Positions 32,341 through 44,900 of a stretch of 64,000 nucleotides of DNA are shown here, in pieces. Origin of the DNA: Calycina herbarum (Eukaryota > Ascomycota > Leotiomycetes > Helotiales > Pezizellaceae); assembly GCA_001414485.1 (NCBI GenBank), contig LLEY01000032.1, positions 248,001 through 312,000 on the forward strand, given 5' to 3'. Both the position numbers and the translations under genes were made by a program. Position 1 is the first letter of the stretch. Every line of letters begins with the position of its first letter. A model generated the notes under the pieces. That model was not told the DNA's origin. It saw nothing but the letters and a program-made list of their open reading frames with translations, and ran no database searches.

Positions 32341-35300
32341 ATTCTCCAGTGTCGATTGGGAGGAGATATGTGAACTATGTCGACAGAACGTGGGATGATA
32401 CCGAAAGGGAAAAGAAAGAGAAGAAGAAAAGACGAGATGGAGGTAGTGGCATTAAGTTACGGGTAAAGGAGGTGCCGCAGGGACGGATGGAGGGGAACGA
32501 CAGGATGAACGAGTTGACGAGGCCCATTAGTGTTGAGACAGCGGTACCTGAAAAGTGCCCCCCTCCAGCTTGAGATGATGGCCATCGATGGAGTTAATCC
32601 CCTACCAGGAGCAAAATTCAGCCACTGCAGCCACGCTGCCAAAGGGGGTAGGGGTGGGCGGGATGAGCCAAGGGGTGGAGCTTTGGAGCTAGCTCGGAGA
32701 CTACCTTGCGAGCTAAGATTTCATCTCAAGGCCCATGCGAGACTCTGCCGTCCTTACTTCTCAGATGAGGGGGGGGGGGAGGGCAGACATGGTCTGTCAA
32801 CGGGAGACGCCATGGCGATAACGACGAAGCCACTTTTTGGCCAGTGCAAGCGCACTGCACAGATGCAGCTGCAGATCATTTTTCGATGCTGGATGGATGA
32901 ATCTTGGCTTGGACCATGGTAGTGCGTCAACCATAGAGGGCTTTTCCGAGGCAGCACTGACTAAGGTTGGTTGCAAGAGTAGTTGGGGGACGGTTGTGTT
33001 GGGGGGCAGAGATCTAGAGAGTGTGTGTTGTTGACAGATATTTTATCGAAATCCGACATCGACAGTACGTTCGTGCCCGCTTAGGGAAAGTGGAAGGAGC
33101 GTGGTAAGCTGAACAAGTTCTTCTCCCCTCTTGCGGAACACATGCTAAGATCCGACTCGACACGAGCCAGAATAGCGGGCAGGCAATGGAAAAGATTGCG
33201 AGCAAGAGCTACCTACAGCAATGGACTGATTGTCCTGTCCTGTATCGACTACTGGGGAGAGGAATTATTTCACGACGCCTTCTCCAAGCCCCTCTTCCAC
33301 GCCGTCCATCAGCCAACTCTGTTTAAGAGTGGTCATCCTGTGGACGTAAGATGGGCGTAGGGCTTTGGGTCCATGGAGCATTCTCCGTTGTACGTTGGTC
33401 GCCGACTTCCAATCCCAACGATGTATGTAATTATCAGCTAGGCTGCAGGTCGAAGAAAACGTGGAGGGCGGTGGGAAAGAAGTGCATCTATGTCAGCCTG
33501 CTGTGGGGAGACGGCGTGCTGATGGCAGGTTTGATGAAAGATTAAGATTGGAGAGAAAGGTTGGTGTTGGGTATCTTCAGGAAGCTGTTTTCCTGGCACT
33601 TTAGCAGGTAGCATCAATCACCTGAAGCACAGAAGCCAGCACTCCGTCGTGTAGAATATACAGCGGAGGATTAGGTAGTAGGGTCTGATTTACGAGCAGG
33701 TTGCCATTGTCTTCAGTGCAGCTTCCAGTGTTGGTGAGAGGTCGTCGTCTAGGTCGCTTGGAGCACACGCTGCATCAGGGTCCACCATGACTGCACAATG
33801 CTATTTTCCCGGCTTTTCCATACCCCGTATTGAGTCCCCTGCAGGCTAGGGTTCCGCACACCACCAACCTGTGAACAACCCTGTATACTCATGGCGAGCC
33901 ATTTTAATTCAAGTTTGCATACACTGGGAACGAACGGGTGCTTGTGTTTCTGCCTGTAAGTAAGTGCTTTACTCTACTGTATTGTGAAGGTTTTCGCTAA
34001 GTACTGTCGATTATTTGCTTGTTTTCGTAGGTTCCTGTCAGCTACAGCATAGTTCTCTCAAAATAACGATGAAAGGGCCATCCCAAGACCCCCTTGCAAT
34101 ATCAAGCCCTACATCGATCATTTTCAGCAGCATCATCGTTAATCCCTTCCAAAAAGGACTCTCGAACCCCACGCCGCCTCCACAATCACCCTGTAATCTG
34201 CACAGTTCGGCCATGACCCCCTGCTTTCCCCTTACCCCTACCCCGTGGAACCGAAAAAGAATATTCCGAAGTACAACTGCAAAGTGGCTTGGGCCTAACC
34301 AAACACACCACCCCCAGCTCTCCAACCTTCATACCAACCTTACCACACTACGCCCGAGCCCGAGAGCACAGTAGTTGCCGCCGTTTGACTGCGCTTTCCT
34401 TTCTGTTTCATCTGCAAATAGTAACTATCGACACTTTGCCGTTCCAGCTGGAAAGCAGTGGAGAGAGCAATGATAAAATAATGTTTGATGATACGAAGTT
34501 AAGATAACTGACCAAGTTGTAATGCTTCTGATTCGCATGTACCTCGGATTCGTATAATATAAATACAACACCTAGTGCAGAAGAAGAAAAGGCTAAAGGA
34601 GCCGTACAACCAAAAGCCGTCCTCTGGGAACGGGCGAGTTCATCTGGACATCTCGATGACGACAATTGTGTTGGACATCCCTGAAATTCTAGGTCGCTTT
34701 CTTCCCAAAACCGTCGAGCCCACATCCCAATCGAGCACTTTAGCTTCTCCTCACATACGCTACACCATTCTAAAATTTCTCGCCTCGAAGGTTATCTGAG
34801 GCTAGGAGAGATTGCACATGCAACTCGGTTGGCCGGCAGTCTTAGTTTGTTTCTAAAAACAACACCGTTTGTGCTTATTTGTTCCCACGGGCGTTGATGT
34901 GTTGTCCCCGCCGTAGCCGTAGCCACATGTCTCGAAAGGGGAACAAAGACAACAATGTCCCAACCAAGACATTTTGGGTTCTGGGATTCTGTGCTTCTAT
35001 TTGTTCGTATTATTTCCAAATTATTTCCAAATCTCGAAACCAATGAACAATAGTCATAGCAGGAAATTGGAGATCTTCATATTGCATATCACATGGTCCA
35101 TTTCTTCGGGCTCGGGGCAACAACAAATTCTGTTGTGCCACGTCAAAGGAAGTGCTGACAACGGCGTGAGCAGGCGAGCCACAAATGCTACATTCGTCAA
35201 TGGCTTATGCCTCTCACTCAGCCCAGACTGCTCAGCAGCATAGAATCGGGGTAGCTGTTCGCGCGGAATATTTCGAATTTTCTGGCTCCAAAAAAGGACA

Positions 35301-37337
35301 GGCGAGGAAAGCGTTGAAAAATACTCAGCACTGCGCACTGCATCGCGTTGACGATCTCGGCCCCTTCACCGAGGGGATGGTGTGGAGGAAACGGCGGGGT
35401 CAACTCATTTTCCTCTTTCGGACAGTCAATACTTCAATCGCACCAATGAGGGCAAGATCATCGTCTTCAAAGCCGCATGGTAGCCTTCAACAACAAGCCT
35501 CAAGTGATAGGAAGTGCCAGTCTCTGGTTGTCAGGGATGAGCCCTTGTGAGAGTATGTATGAATCAGATAGCCGTGCAGAGTAGATCGTTTTTGCTTTTC
35601 TTGATTTGTATGTCTTCTTATCCAAACGTCTGCTCACCTACACACACAAAATCTCGACTCCGAAAGCTGCATTATCGTGACTCGAGAAATACAGTGGATG
35701 GCTTCGGCAACCTATCACTGGGAACCACGAGCTTGGTTCCATTCTACCAGTTTGAAAAATTCTGCCGTTACCCGGAGAAAGTTATCAGACGGGTTTCAAA
35801 GGTTCCATGCATCAAATACACTAAACAACCATCCTCCTATCAGAAGTCTAGTATTTCGAACTCGACGACCCAATATCAGCCTCATCATGTAAGGTAAAGT
35901 ACTAAAAAGACTCTAATGTGCGATTGGCTTTTCGGTGTTCTAGATTCGGGGCGTTTTTGTACAAGGTATCAAGCAAAAGTGTTATACATCTGACTTCAAC
36001 CACTCCAGCTAATAACCCGTCATTCAGCTTGCCTTTTCCTGTTGATTGAATCAATGTCTGTCAAAAACCCCATTCGGAGTGGCAACATCCGATAGTTAGG
36101 AGGCAAAGTAGAGTACGAACTGAATTCGGCATCTACCATAGGTAATTGTCAGCACACCCAAACTTACGGATGCTGCCGAGACTACCCATCCCAAACCACC
36201 CTTTCGGCATCTCCCCACAGGATCACCAAGCCCAGCTGCATTTTCTCGGGTAATACAAGAGAGACCCGCGAGGCAAGAAGTCTGTGGGGGAAAGATCTTC
36301 AACACTTTTTTTTCAACTCGGAACAATATTGCAACGAGAATTTTTTATTTTATTTTAAAGTATGTCAAGTAACCCTACAGTGGTGTGGTGGGCGGTTCGG
36401 CGTGGGGGAAATTGGGGGAGGGGGTTGCAATACATAAGTACATTCTTCCCTTCCTTTCACCCCAAAAGAAAGATTTCAACTGTATTCACCTTAACCGGCA
36501 TGTACCATCTCTCGTGGAGTCGTGGTACAGAAACGCACTTCAGCCCATCCTTGCCATCCTACACAGTCCTACCCACATATGTAAAAACGTCATAAAACAT
36601 GAATCTATATTAACCGGCAGTGACAAGACAAAAAACCGATTCCCAAATCTCAGTTTCAAAGAGATTTGATCCAGAAAGAGGGAGTAGAGAAGAAAGAATT
36701 ATTTGTCACACCTTCCCAAGGAATTGACCATCCGATAGTTTCGCACGTGGCCCCATTTCAGAAGTATTGAAATTTCAGGAACAGGACAACCAAATAAGCG
36801 GAATGACGTCTTTCATTCGAACATTTCCTTGCTTGCAGTTCCGAGCCATGCCAGCTATACATTGTACATACCTTTTTTTATCATGTATCTTACAGGTAGC
36901 TTATGGTCATGAAACAAACCCCAATCAAGCTCTTCTCTCGTATCAGGTCACTCAGCCTTAATGCGGGAGACCCTAATCCCACCCTGTCAGTTTTTGTGAA
37001 ACACAAACCAACCATATGCTTCATCATATCAGGCCAATTGACGTGAAATTTACGCACAATGCTGAAAAGGTTAGAGTACTGGCTGTAAATGGATAGCCTT
37101 GGCAATAATGCAACGTTATCTTTCAATTGATTATTGTTTTGCGCCAAAGAAACGGCGATGTCAAAACATGTGGGTTAAAGAAGACCCTAAAATCTACAAG
37201 TAAAAACGCCCGACGAAGAAGAGAAGAAAAAGAAGAGAATACAGATAGCCACCCAGATCCTGCCGAGTCCCTCTGAATTGAGCGTTGAACATCACAATCT
37301 CCAAAGAAGTGATATCCCACATCACATCTCAAACCAA
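32341..37337. other. 5 kb spacer inside the melanin-like region, no gene recognised
   Basis: This contains the CMR1-like promoter on its left and the 3' flank of the AflR-like gene on its right. A G run sits near 32770. Many short open frames occur, but I could not build any with a domain or a consistent exon chain. It may hold decayed gene remains or long leaders. Confidence 0.4.
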
Positions 37338-38573
37338 CTATACCCCTTGCTGCACACCCCTCCTCATATTGAGAACTTCAAATGTGACGCCCAGTCCCTG
37401 TCTCAAGTAACCCAACACAGCCCCCTTCACCCCGCCATCCTCCAAGCCACCATCTCTCGTAACCTCACCGAACTTTCCCAGGACCTCTTCCAACTTTCGT
37501 AGCTCCCTTAATAAAATTTCCATTTCAAGCCACCTGCCATCCTCTTCGGTAATCTTGTACGTGCCGAAGGTCAGCGGCACTGGTTGGGGTTGATATGATG
37601 AGTGAGAAGGCATGCTGTTAAAGCCGAAGTAATTCTGCGAGGCCGCTCGATAGAAGGAAAGGACTTTTCCGATGATGGTTGCGAGAAGCATGACGGTGGT
37701 GTTGGAGTTGAGTCCGTTGATACACTTCGGACAATTGAGCATCATTGCGCAACCGTCGACAGCACGTCGGTTAACACTCAGGACGACGTCGAAGGAAGGT
37801 GCGGGAGTTGTATTCATTGTATGATTGTGGAGCGCTTGTAGAGCTTGAAGCGAGATGCTGAAACAATTGCACGACGACGATGGTGCATTGGCCATGAAAT
37901 CATTGGTAGTAAACGAAGTTGGATCCTTCTGAAAAGGAGATCCAATACCCGAGATGGGACCAAACATCATCATGTCATTTTGACCTTCGAACCAAGGTTC
38001 CAGAGTTGAAAATATTGGAACATCAGCAACCGATTTTGATCGGGCGTTGGAGGAATGAAAGCCATTTGGTCCTGGTCCTGGTCTCATGTTTGGATTCCAT
38101 GAATAGGGAGTATCGTATGTAGCTTCTGTGCTTGAACCACCACTGACCGACTCTGGTGTAGTACTTGAATCTCGTATCATGGAAGGGGCTGTTGATGATA
38201 ACGACCGACGATGCATTCTTGAATTCCCATGGCCTTGAGGCGGCAACCAGTTTGGATGAACTCCAAATGGCGTGGAATCATCAGAGTATGGTATATTCGG
38301 ATCGTGGTTGAGAGTCGTGTATGTGATGGCGGAATCCTCGTACAAATCACCCATTGAACTGCTTGTTGACGTGTGATCTGCCGGCGAACTCACACCAGCT
38401 TTTGATTTCCCAGTCCGACATGATGGACTATAACCACATTCCGCACCGGTTGTTAGACAACGAGAACATATGGGCCGTTCTTTGCTGCATTTGACTTTTG
38501 CGAGAAAGCATCCATCACAGGATGCTCGGAGTTTGGGTTGTCTTTGCTTGGAGGTGTTTTGAATTTTCGACAT
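37338..38573 (-). CDS. AflR-like Zn2Cys6 transcription factor
   Basis: A single exon encodes 411 residues from ATG 38573; a longer frame upstream has only a TTG and is not used. The Zn2Cys6 cluster lies at Cys19, 22, 29, 36, 39 and 46 in [19 protein letters not shown] and following, the pattern of the AflR group. The C-terminal half has the AflR-specific region: a Cys-rich [15 protein letters not shown], then [21 protein letters not shown] and a helix [17 protein letters not shown]. Regulators of this type control adjacent polyketide clusters such as aflatoxin, and similar ones sit beside DHN-melanin PKS genes. It lies 3.4 kb from the PKS 3' end, on the same strand. A role in switching on the PKS is inferred. 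The family call is firm. Confidence 0.88.
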   Translation of the reverse strand: MSKIQNTSKQRQPKLRASCDGCFLAKVKCSKERPICSRCLTTGAECGYSPSCRTGKSKAGVSSPADHTSTSSSMGDLYEDSAITYTTLNHDPNIPYSDDSTPFGVHPNWLPPQGHGNSRMHRRSLSSTAPSMIRDSSTTPESVSGGSSTEATYDTPYSWNPNMRPGPGPNGFHSSNARSKSVADVPIFSTLEPWFEGQNDMMMFGPISGIGSPFQKDPTSFTTNDFMANAPSSSCNCFSISLQALQALHNHTMNTTPAPSFDVVLSVNRRAVDGCAMMLNCPKCINGLNSNTTVMLLATIIGKVLSFYRAASQNYFGFNSMPSHSSYQPQPVPLTFGTYKITEEDGRWLEMEILLRELRKLEEVLGKFGEVTRDGGLEDGGVKGAVLGYLRQGLGVTFEVLNMRRGVQQGV

Positions 38574-41500
38574 TGTAATGAGTGATGATCTTGAATGTCC
38601 TGTATGTTGATGGATCAATTGTTGAAATGGGAGAAGACGAGGAATCTGAGAAGAAAGGTAACTGAGAGCGGATACAACGGACAGAAACCTTTAGGATCAA
38701 GGTCTAGAGATGTAGAAAATAACCAAAAAGAGCTGGCAAATCGAATATATGTAATAATGGAAAGCAACAAAGGGATTAGACTATCAAGTAAGGAGATTTG
38801 ATTCGCTGAGGTCAAAAGAAACAAACCTAACGGGCCGGGTAACTTGAAGAATGCTAGCTGAGTAGATTCTCAACGCCCACTAGAGTCATTGTTTGGCAAC
38901 CAAATGATAGGAGAGTCCGGCATGGACCATGTTGCTCTTCAGGCTTTCAGCATCTCGTATGCATCTCTCCCCACACGTCAGAATAGAGGATTGACGGGCC
39001 CGAAGTCCTACTTGACACCAGACAGGCATCTGATAAGCATGCACGGGAGGCACGTCCGCTGCACAGACAAAAGCTGTGTGGAAGACATCCAGGAAGGCCT
39101 ATCATGTTTCCGGCGGACGTCCGTAATACGTCTTCAACCTTCCTCGGACGAAAGTAAATATGTACTTTGTTGTCAGGCCACTGTCACGCTAGCTAGCTTT
39201 TGATTCAGACGCCTGTGTCTGTTTGTACCCGAGCGGTTATCTGTAACTGCCAAGTGCTCTGTAGAGAAATTTGCTAACGATTCCATTGTTAGTATGAGGC
39301 TCAAGGTGGTTTGAGAAGGTCATTACAAACTACTATGGTCATTAATTATGTCCGTGCCGTGCCGTGGCATCAGGGGAATACAATAACGGATAGACCTCCT
39401 ATAGATTTGTCAATAATGTGGACCAGATCAGCGAAAAAGAGGTTTGTTTGGGTTCTTGACAGACAGCTCACGATGGCTTGCTAACATTGTGAACGACTGG
39501 TGTGCAAGCAAGAGTTCGAGAAGAGCCCACACTTGTAGATAGCCAACTGGATTCCTTGACATCCGGGGATTCCTTTAGCTGCCGATCACTGGATGATCGT
39601 CTTCCAAGAAATGTCCGGGGGCTTTAAAGGTACTGCAAGACATCCCAAGTGTCAAATTCTCAGGGTCCAAGTTAGAGCACGTTACCTGGGATCATTGACG
39701 ATCGCAGGACAGATTCGACATGGTTTGTAACTTTAACCATCCGGAAGGCTCCATTCGCATTGGCATATGCAGCTTTCTGGAGCGTTGGAACAGATCACTG
39801 CTCGTTCCGACCACAGCATCAAACCAGAGGCAGGAAGCGGGCCAGGAGGAGTACATGGCGTTGGATCTATGTGCATTGCTTGACCAGTAGTGGGGTTAAA
39901 TGTAATTGGTAGAAACGCGGAAGAACCTTTAGAAGTCAGCCGTTTTCCGTTTGCTACCCCCGGAGGTACCAGCACGGGATGCAAATTTGGTCGTCCTGTA
40001 GCAGGCTCTGCGGCTTGCAAGGGAAATCATTTCTGGTGCTATCAAAAGTTGACATAAAAATCCTTGATGGTACTGTAGCTTGTCATGATCCTCGGCCGCT
40101 GAAGGAGATGTGTCTCGGCTGGCAATTCGTGTATAGCCTCCAGCACATACCCCCAATGAGAATACCCGCGTCTCTTAGCTCCAAATGAAACTTGCTGGTC
40201 TGGTCATCCACGGGCCGTTGGTTGGAAATAATCGTTGTCCTGAGGGCCGAGTGGTGTTAGGATACGTACAAGGTACTGTGCTCATGTGGCGTATGGATTG
40301 CGACCTGGACCCCGAAGTATCCGGTCCCACGATTCTTCCTGTTCCTGAATAGACCTGCCGACCGGGTGAGTACTGAGTACATGGGCGGGCGTAAAAAAGG
40401 AGTGGCCTGGACGGTGTTGACATGAGGATGTCTGACCAGGATTGATGACGATGATGGTATTTTTTCAACATGTCACCGTAGCAGTCTGGGGCGATGGGGT
40501 TACGGTACGCTAGCGAAGATTTGGCCAACCAGGAGCAGGGTGGCTACCCCTTTTTATCCCCGACCTAGCCTAGGCATGTAACCCTACAGTACAACGCCTA
40601 GTCCTCCTGGATGCTCCCGTATGCTATTCTATCAAGTTTATCCTCTCGATCCCGACAAAACCTGGGAAACGTTGCGAGGATGAACACTGCAAGATCCCGT
40701 CGGGCATTGGCTTTTGCAATGCAGCGCATCAACCTTAACAACCTGGAACATTTCGGTCTAATTCCAGCGACTTGTGGATGCATCAAATCGGCCAATTCAA
40801 CACCTTCAATGCCATACATACGCCGGGTTCATGGTAGCACAATCCCCCATTTCGCGTGTCGCCTGCTTATAAACCGATGCTGTGCATACAGAAGAACGCC
40901 ACCTCACGAACGATGGTCCGACGACATACTTATCCAGCTGCATTCCACCAGCACAGCCGTGCATGATCGAATCTGTTGCCTAGCATTCTTATCAAGTTCC
41001 TTGCCTTGCAACCTGTTACCAACAGTTCCAGTATTGGGTACGGGGTACCAGTGGGCCAGTGGCATGATGGAAATGGTTCCAGCTCTCATTGCAACTATAT
41101 TAATGTGCCCCCATTGAAGATTCATTAATTTATATTCAATTTAGATTATTCAGGGACGGGAAGTACACGAAGTACATGAGAAAAGAGTCCAGAACTTTCC
41201 CGACTGTTCGAGAACGTTGCTCAAACCTATCGTAAAAATGTAAATTCAAATTTAAGTTTTCAGACAGAGAATGCACAAGACTCGTATCCGTAAGAAAAGC
41301 ACTTTAGAAACCATACACACTGAGGCAATTGATCCCAAATATTCCTCAACAAAAACAAATCAATCAACGGGTGAAAAAAAGGAATTAGCAGCAGTCATAT
41401 CAGAAAAGTAAGCATTACTTTGCGAACACTGACTTTCACTGAAGATCTAGGTGAATTAGAAACTTGGCTTCTTGATTCCCCCTTGATAATATTTCGAAAT

Positions 41501-41971
41501 ACACTCAGACATTGAAAACTGTGGTGTTTGAAGAGTAATGCTCACTTCTCTTTTACCTTGAGTGACTTTTGAATAGCTCAGCTAGAATGATGGTGGTTCA
41601 AGGAGCTCGCATGAAGACAAAAATATAGCGAGTACTTGGAAAGGCGCCTCTACAATGACGCGGGAGAGAGGGAAACCAAAGTAATGCCAAACGTTAAGAA
41701 GCAAAGCGGTGACATATTCTCACTTCACAACAACCGTGTTATATATAATGAGAAATTATTTGATCCTAGTTAAGTATACATGATTTATAAGTCTCAATCG
41801 CTAAACCGATAGACAACAGGCAATGAGAAGAAGAAAAGAAACGGCAAGAAACAATGTAAACAAATCCAATTTCAGTATTATCAACGCCCAGATTATACAA
41901 GTCAACAAAACAAAAGAGACTCATGAAACGAAAATCAGACTGATGACACGGTAACCAAATGAGCCTCCACA
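38574..41971. other. 3.4 kb spacer between regulator and PKS
   Basis: This holds the AflR-like promoter and the 3' flank of the PKS gene. Short frames at 40598-41125 on both strands overlap one another and carry no motif. No gene is supported. Confidence 0.4.
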
Positions 41972-44900
41972 TCAAGAGGTCTCCAAAACAGCTCCTCGGA
42001 TGATCTCTCCAAGTTGACGGGCCTACAGATTTGTTAGATTGATATCGTTTTTAAAAAATAGGAATTGAAACTCACCAAGTCTCCTTTCATCATGCTGAAG
42101 TGGTTTCCTGGCATGTGTCTGGTTACTAGTCTTGAGCTATTCAAGTATTTGTCCCAAAGACCGGGTCCAAAGTCAGTTCGGTTGTCGAGCAAGAACTGAG
42201 CATGTCCATATGGGAAAGGATCTGGACGAGGATCTGTTGGAAGATGGCAAACACCATCTTCGCACCAGATTACCGTGGCAAAGGGGGATTTTTTGGAATC
42301 AATCACCTCAGCTGTGTAGTTAGATAGAGCATTAACCGAGGCAGCGAAATGAGGGAGAAGCCAAGATGGGATTTTAGAAAGGTCTCCGTCTCCAAGAAGT
42401 CCAATCTCAGCAAACCACTTATGAAGGGAGGATGGTAGTGGTTCGATGATATCTGGGCAAGGGGCATCGATGAGGATAAGTTGTTCGACAACATCACCAT
42501 TCTTGACCAACTGGTTGCTGGCCTCGAAAGCAATGACACCGCCGGCACTCCAACCCGCAAGAAGGTATGGTCCATTTGGTTGACGACGTTTGATTTCCTT
42601 GATGAAATGTGTAGCCATTCCCGTTACGCCACAATTGTATTCTTCAGGAACCTTCATGTACGGAGAGTTCAAACCCCACACGGCAACGTGGGGTGCAATG
42701 TCTGAGATTGTCGTATAGGAAGTTGCGGATCCACCTCCATCAGGTACCATCCAAAGATGCTTGGTAGCTCTTTTTGAGTTTCCTTGAAGGAGCACAGATG
42801 TTGCTAGACGCTCGGGTGCTGCAGATGTTGACTTGGCCGGTGCGGGCCGTGGTGGTGCGACCTTGGCAGGCACAATGGGTTTCTGGATTCCGACATTGAG
42901 TGATTTCTCAATTGCCTTGATGGAAGGATTGTTGGCGAGGAGGTCAGATGGGAGGGACATGCCAGTCTTTTCGCGCAGTATTCCAAGTATTGTCAAGCTC
43001 ATGAGTGAGTCCATGCCCATAGTGGAGAGATCATGGGCATCGATAATTTCATCAATTTCAACACCCATTTCGCCAGCGATGGTAGTTCGGATGACATTTT
43101 CGAGATCAGCGTCACCGACTTGACCACCAAGCAACTCCTTGCCAGACTCTGAGGCACTTTCATCCGGTGTTGTTACCTCCGTGTCCTGGTCCTCTTCCAA
43201 ATCGGGAGTAGTTTGATCATGACTCCCAGGTGAGTCCGAGCCTTCTGTGGATATGGAGTCCTTGCGCTCGTATTTGCTCAAAAATAGCTTGAATTCTCCA
43301 ATTGTTGGGTTGTCCGTGAATGCACTCGACGGAACATCAATCTCAAGCTCTTCGCGCAGTCTTCCACTAACAGTGAGCGACATGAGCGAGTCGCAACCAA
43401 GATCGGCGAATGCGATGTTATCCACAAGCTCATCTAGACCTACACCAATCTCAGTCGCCAGAATGTCCATAGCGCTGGAACAAACTGAGGTGAGCTTCTG
43501 GTTGACTCTTGAGATTGTCTTCATGGTAACCTGAGCAGTCTTCGATAGCTTTTTGCTGCTAGCCTTGGTTTGAATTGGTGCTGGGCGAGCAGCTGGTGCT
43601 GCTGCTCCAACGGGAGGCATGAGCATATTGAGGACTCTTCGTTGGATGCACTGGAACTTGAGGCCCCCAACCATGGCGATGATACGATCTCCGTCGAAAA
43701 CAAAGACGTCTCCAACAAGAACTTTCTTCTCAGCGGGCTGCATCCGTACATAAGATCGATATTGCTTGTCAGCAGAGAGGGGCTCTGCAATTCTCAAAGA
43801 TTGCCAACCGTGACTGATATAAACATTTTCCTTGGAGTCGACAGCATCCGAGCCGTTGACAATGAAGCCTGAGATGTGGGCAACGCTGTCAATCCAGTAT
43901 GGACTGCACTTGAAAGTGCCATCCTCTGGGGTTGTCTGGAAAATAACACGAGATGTAGCTTCCATGTTAGCGCTGTGAAGAATGACTTCCTCCATTCCCC
44001 TGTATCGTTTGTCATAATCGACGAGTGCAGCAAAGAGTTTGTAAGCCAAACCACGTCCGATCTTGTTCGCCTCGCCATCTGACTCAGCTTTCTTGAGCCA
44101 GTCGACACGAGACTGAATGAGATAGGATTGGCGCTGCCATTCCGAGAGATAGTCATCTTTGTTGCCAAACAAAACCTTGCAGTGAGCGTGCTCAACCTTG
44201 TCTTTGCCGGAGCCACTTGAGAAGACAAGGTCAGCAAATCCAAGACGTGTATCACAGGTTGCACTGAGTGTCAAGACTTGAGACTTTCCAGCAGGATTGG
44301 CGATCAATGATTTCGGCACTTCCATGTAATTGACATCCATCACGAGGTCCTTAACATTTGGTTCAACCAGCTTGTATGCATACTCGCAAACAGTCATTGC
44401 CATATCACCGTACAATGACGATGGACAAAGATATGCGCCATTGACAACATGACCGGTGACAAGAGGTCGAATGTCAGGTCTGGAGATATCTGTTTCAGTG
44501 ACTACCGTGGCCATTTTATCGTTGATGACTTCCTTGACGACGGTATGAATACTCGTCGTAGATAAGGTTGCTTTGGGCGCTGCCTCTGGGGCAGGAAGGG
44601 CGCCAGCTGGAGCGCGACCCTTGTTCAAACACCAATCACCCTCGTACTGGATCCAATAGTTCTTGTCATCGTAAGAATAGCTTGGGAGGTCAAGGAGGCG
44701 AACTGAATCATCGAAATCACGATGATATTCGTTCCAATCAATGTTGGCACCGGCCATCTGTAAAGCACACAAGCTGGAGCTAATCGTCTTGTATGTTTCT
44801 TCCTTTCGTCGAAGAGAGGGAGCAGTGATGGTGGTGGCACCAAAGGTAGCCTTTACCATGCCAGAGCAGACAGAGTGTGGCCCAACCTCAACCCAAACGG

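Noticed and set aside
38574..38618. Longer N-terminus for the AflR-like protein
   Set aside because: The extension begins at TTG. The ATG at 38573 has a good context and starts 18 residues before the zinc cluster, as in the family.
40598..41125. Overlapping frames upstream of the PKS 3' end
   Set aside because: Frames on both strands overlap one another and none shows a family motif.
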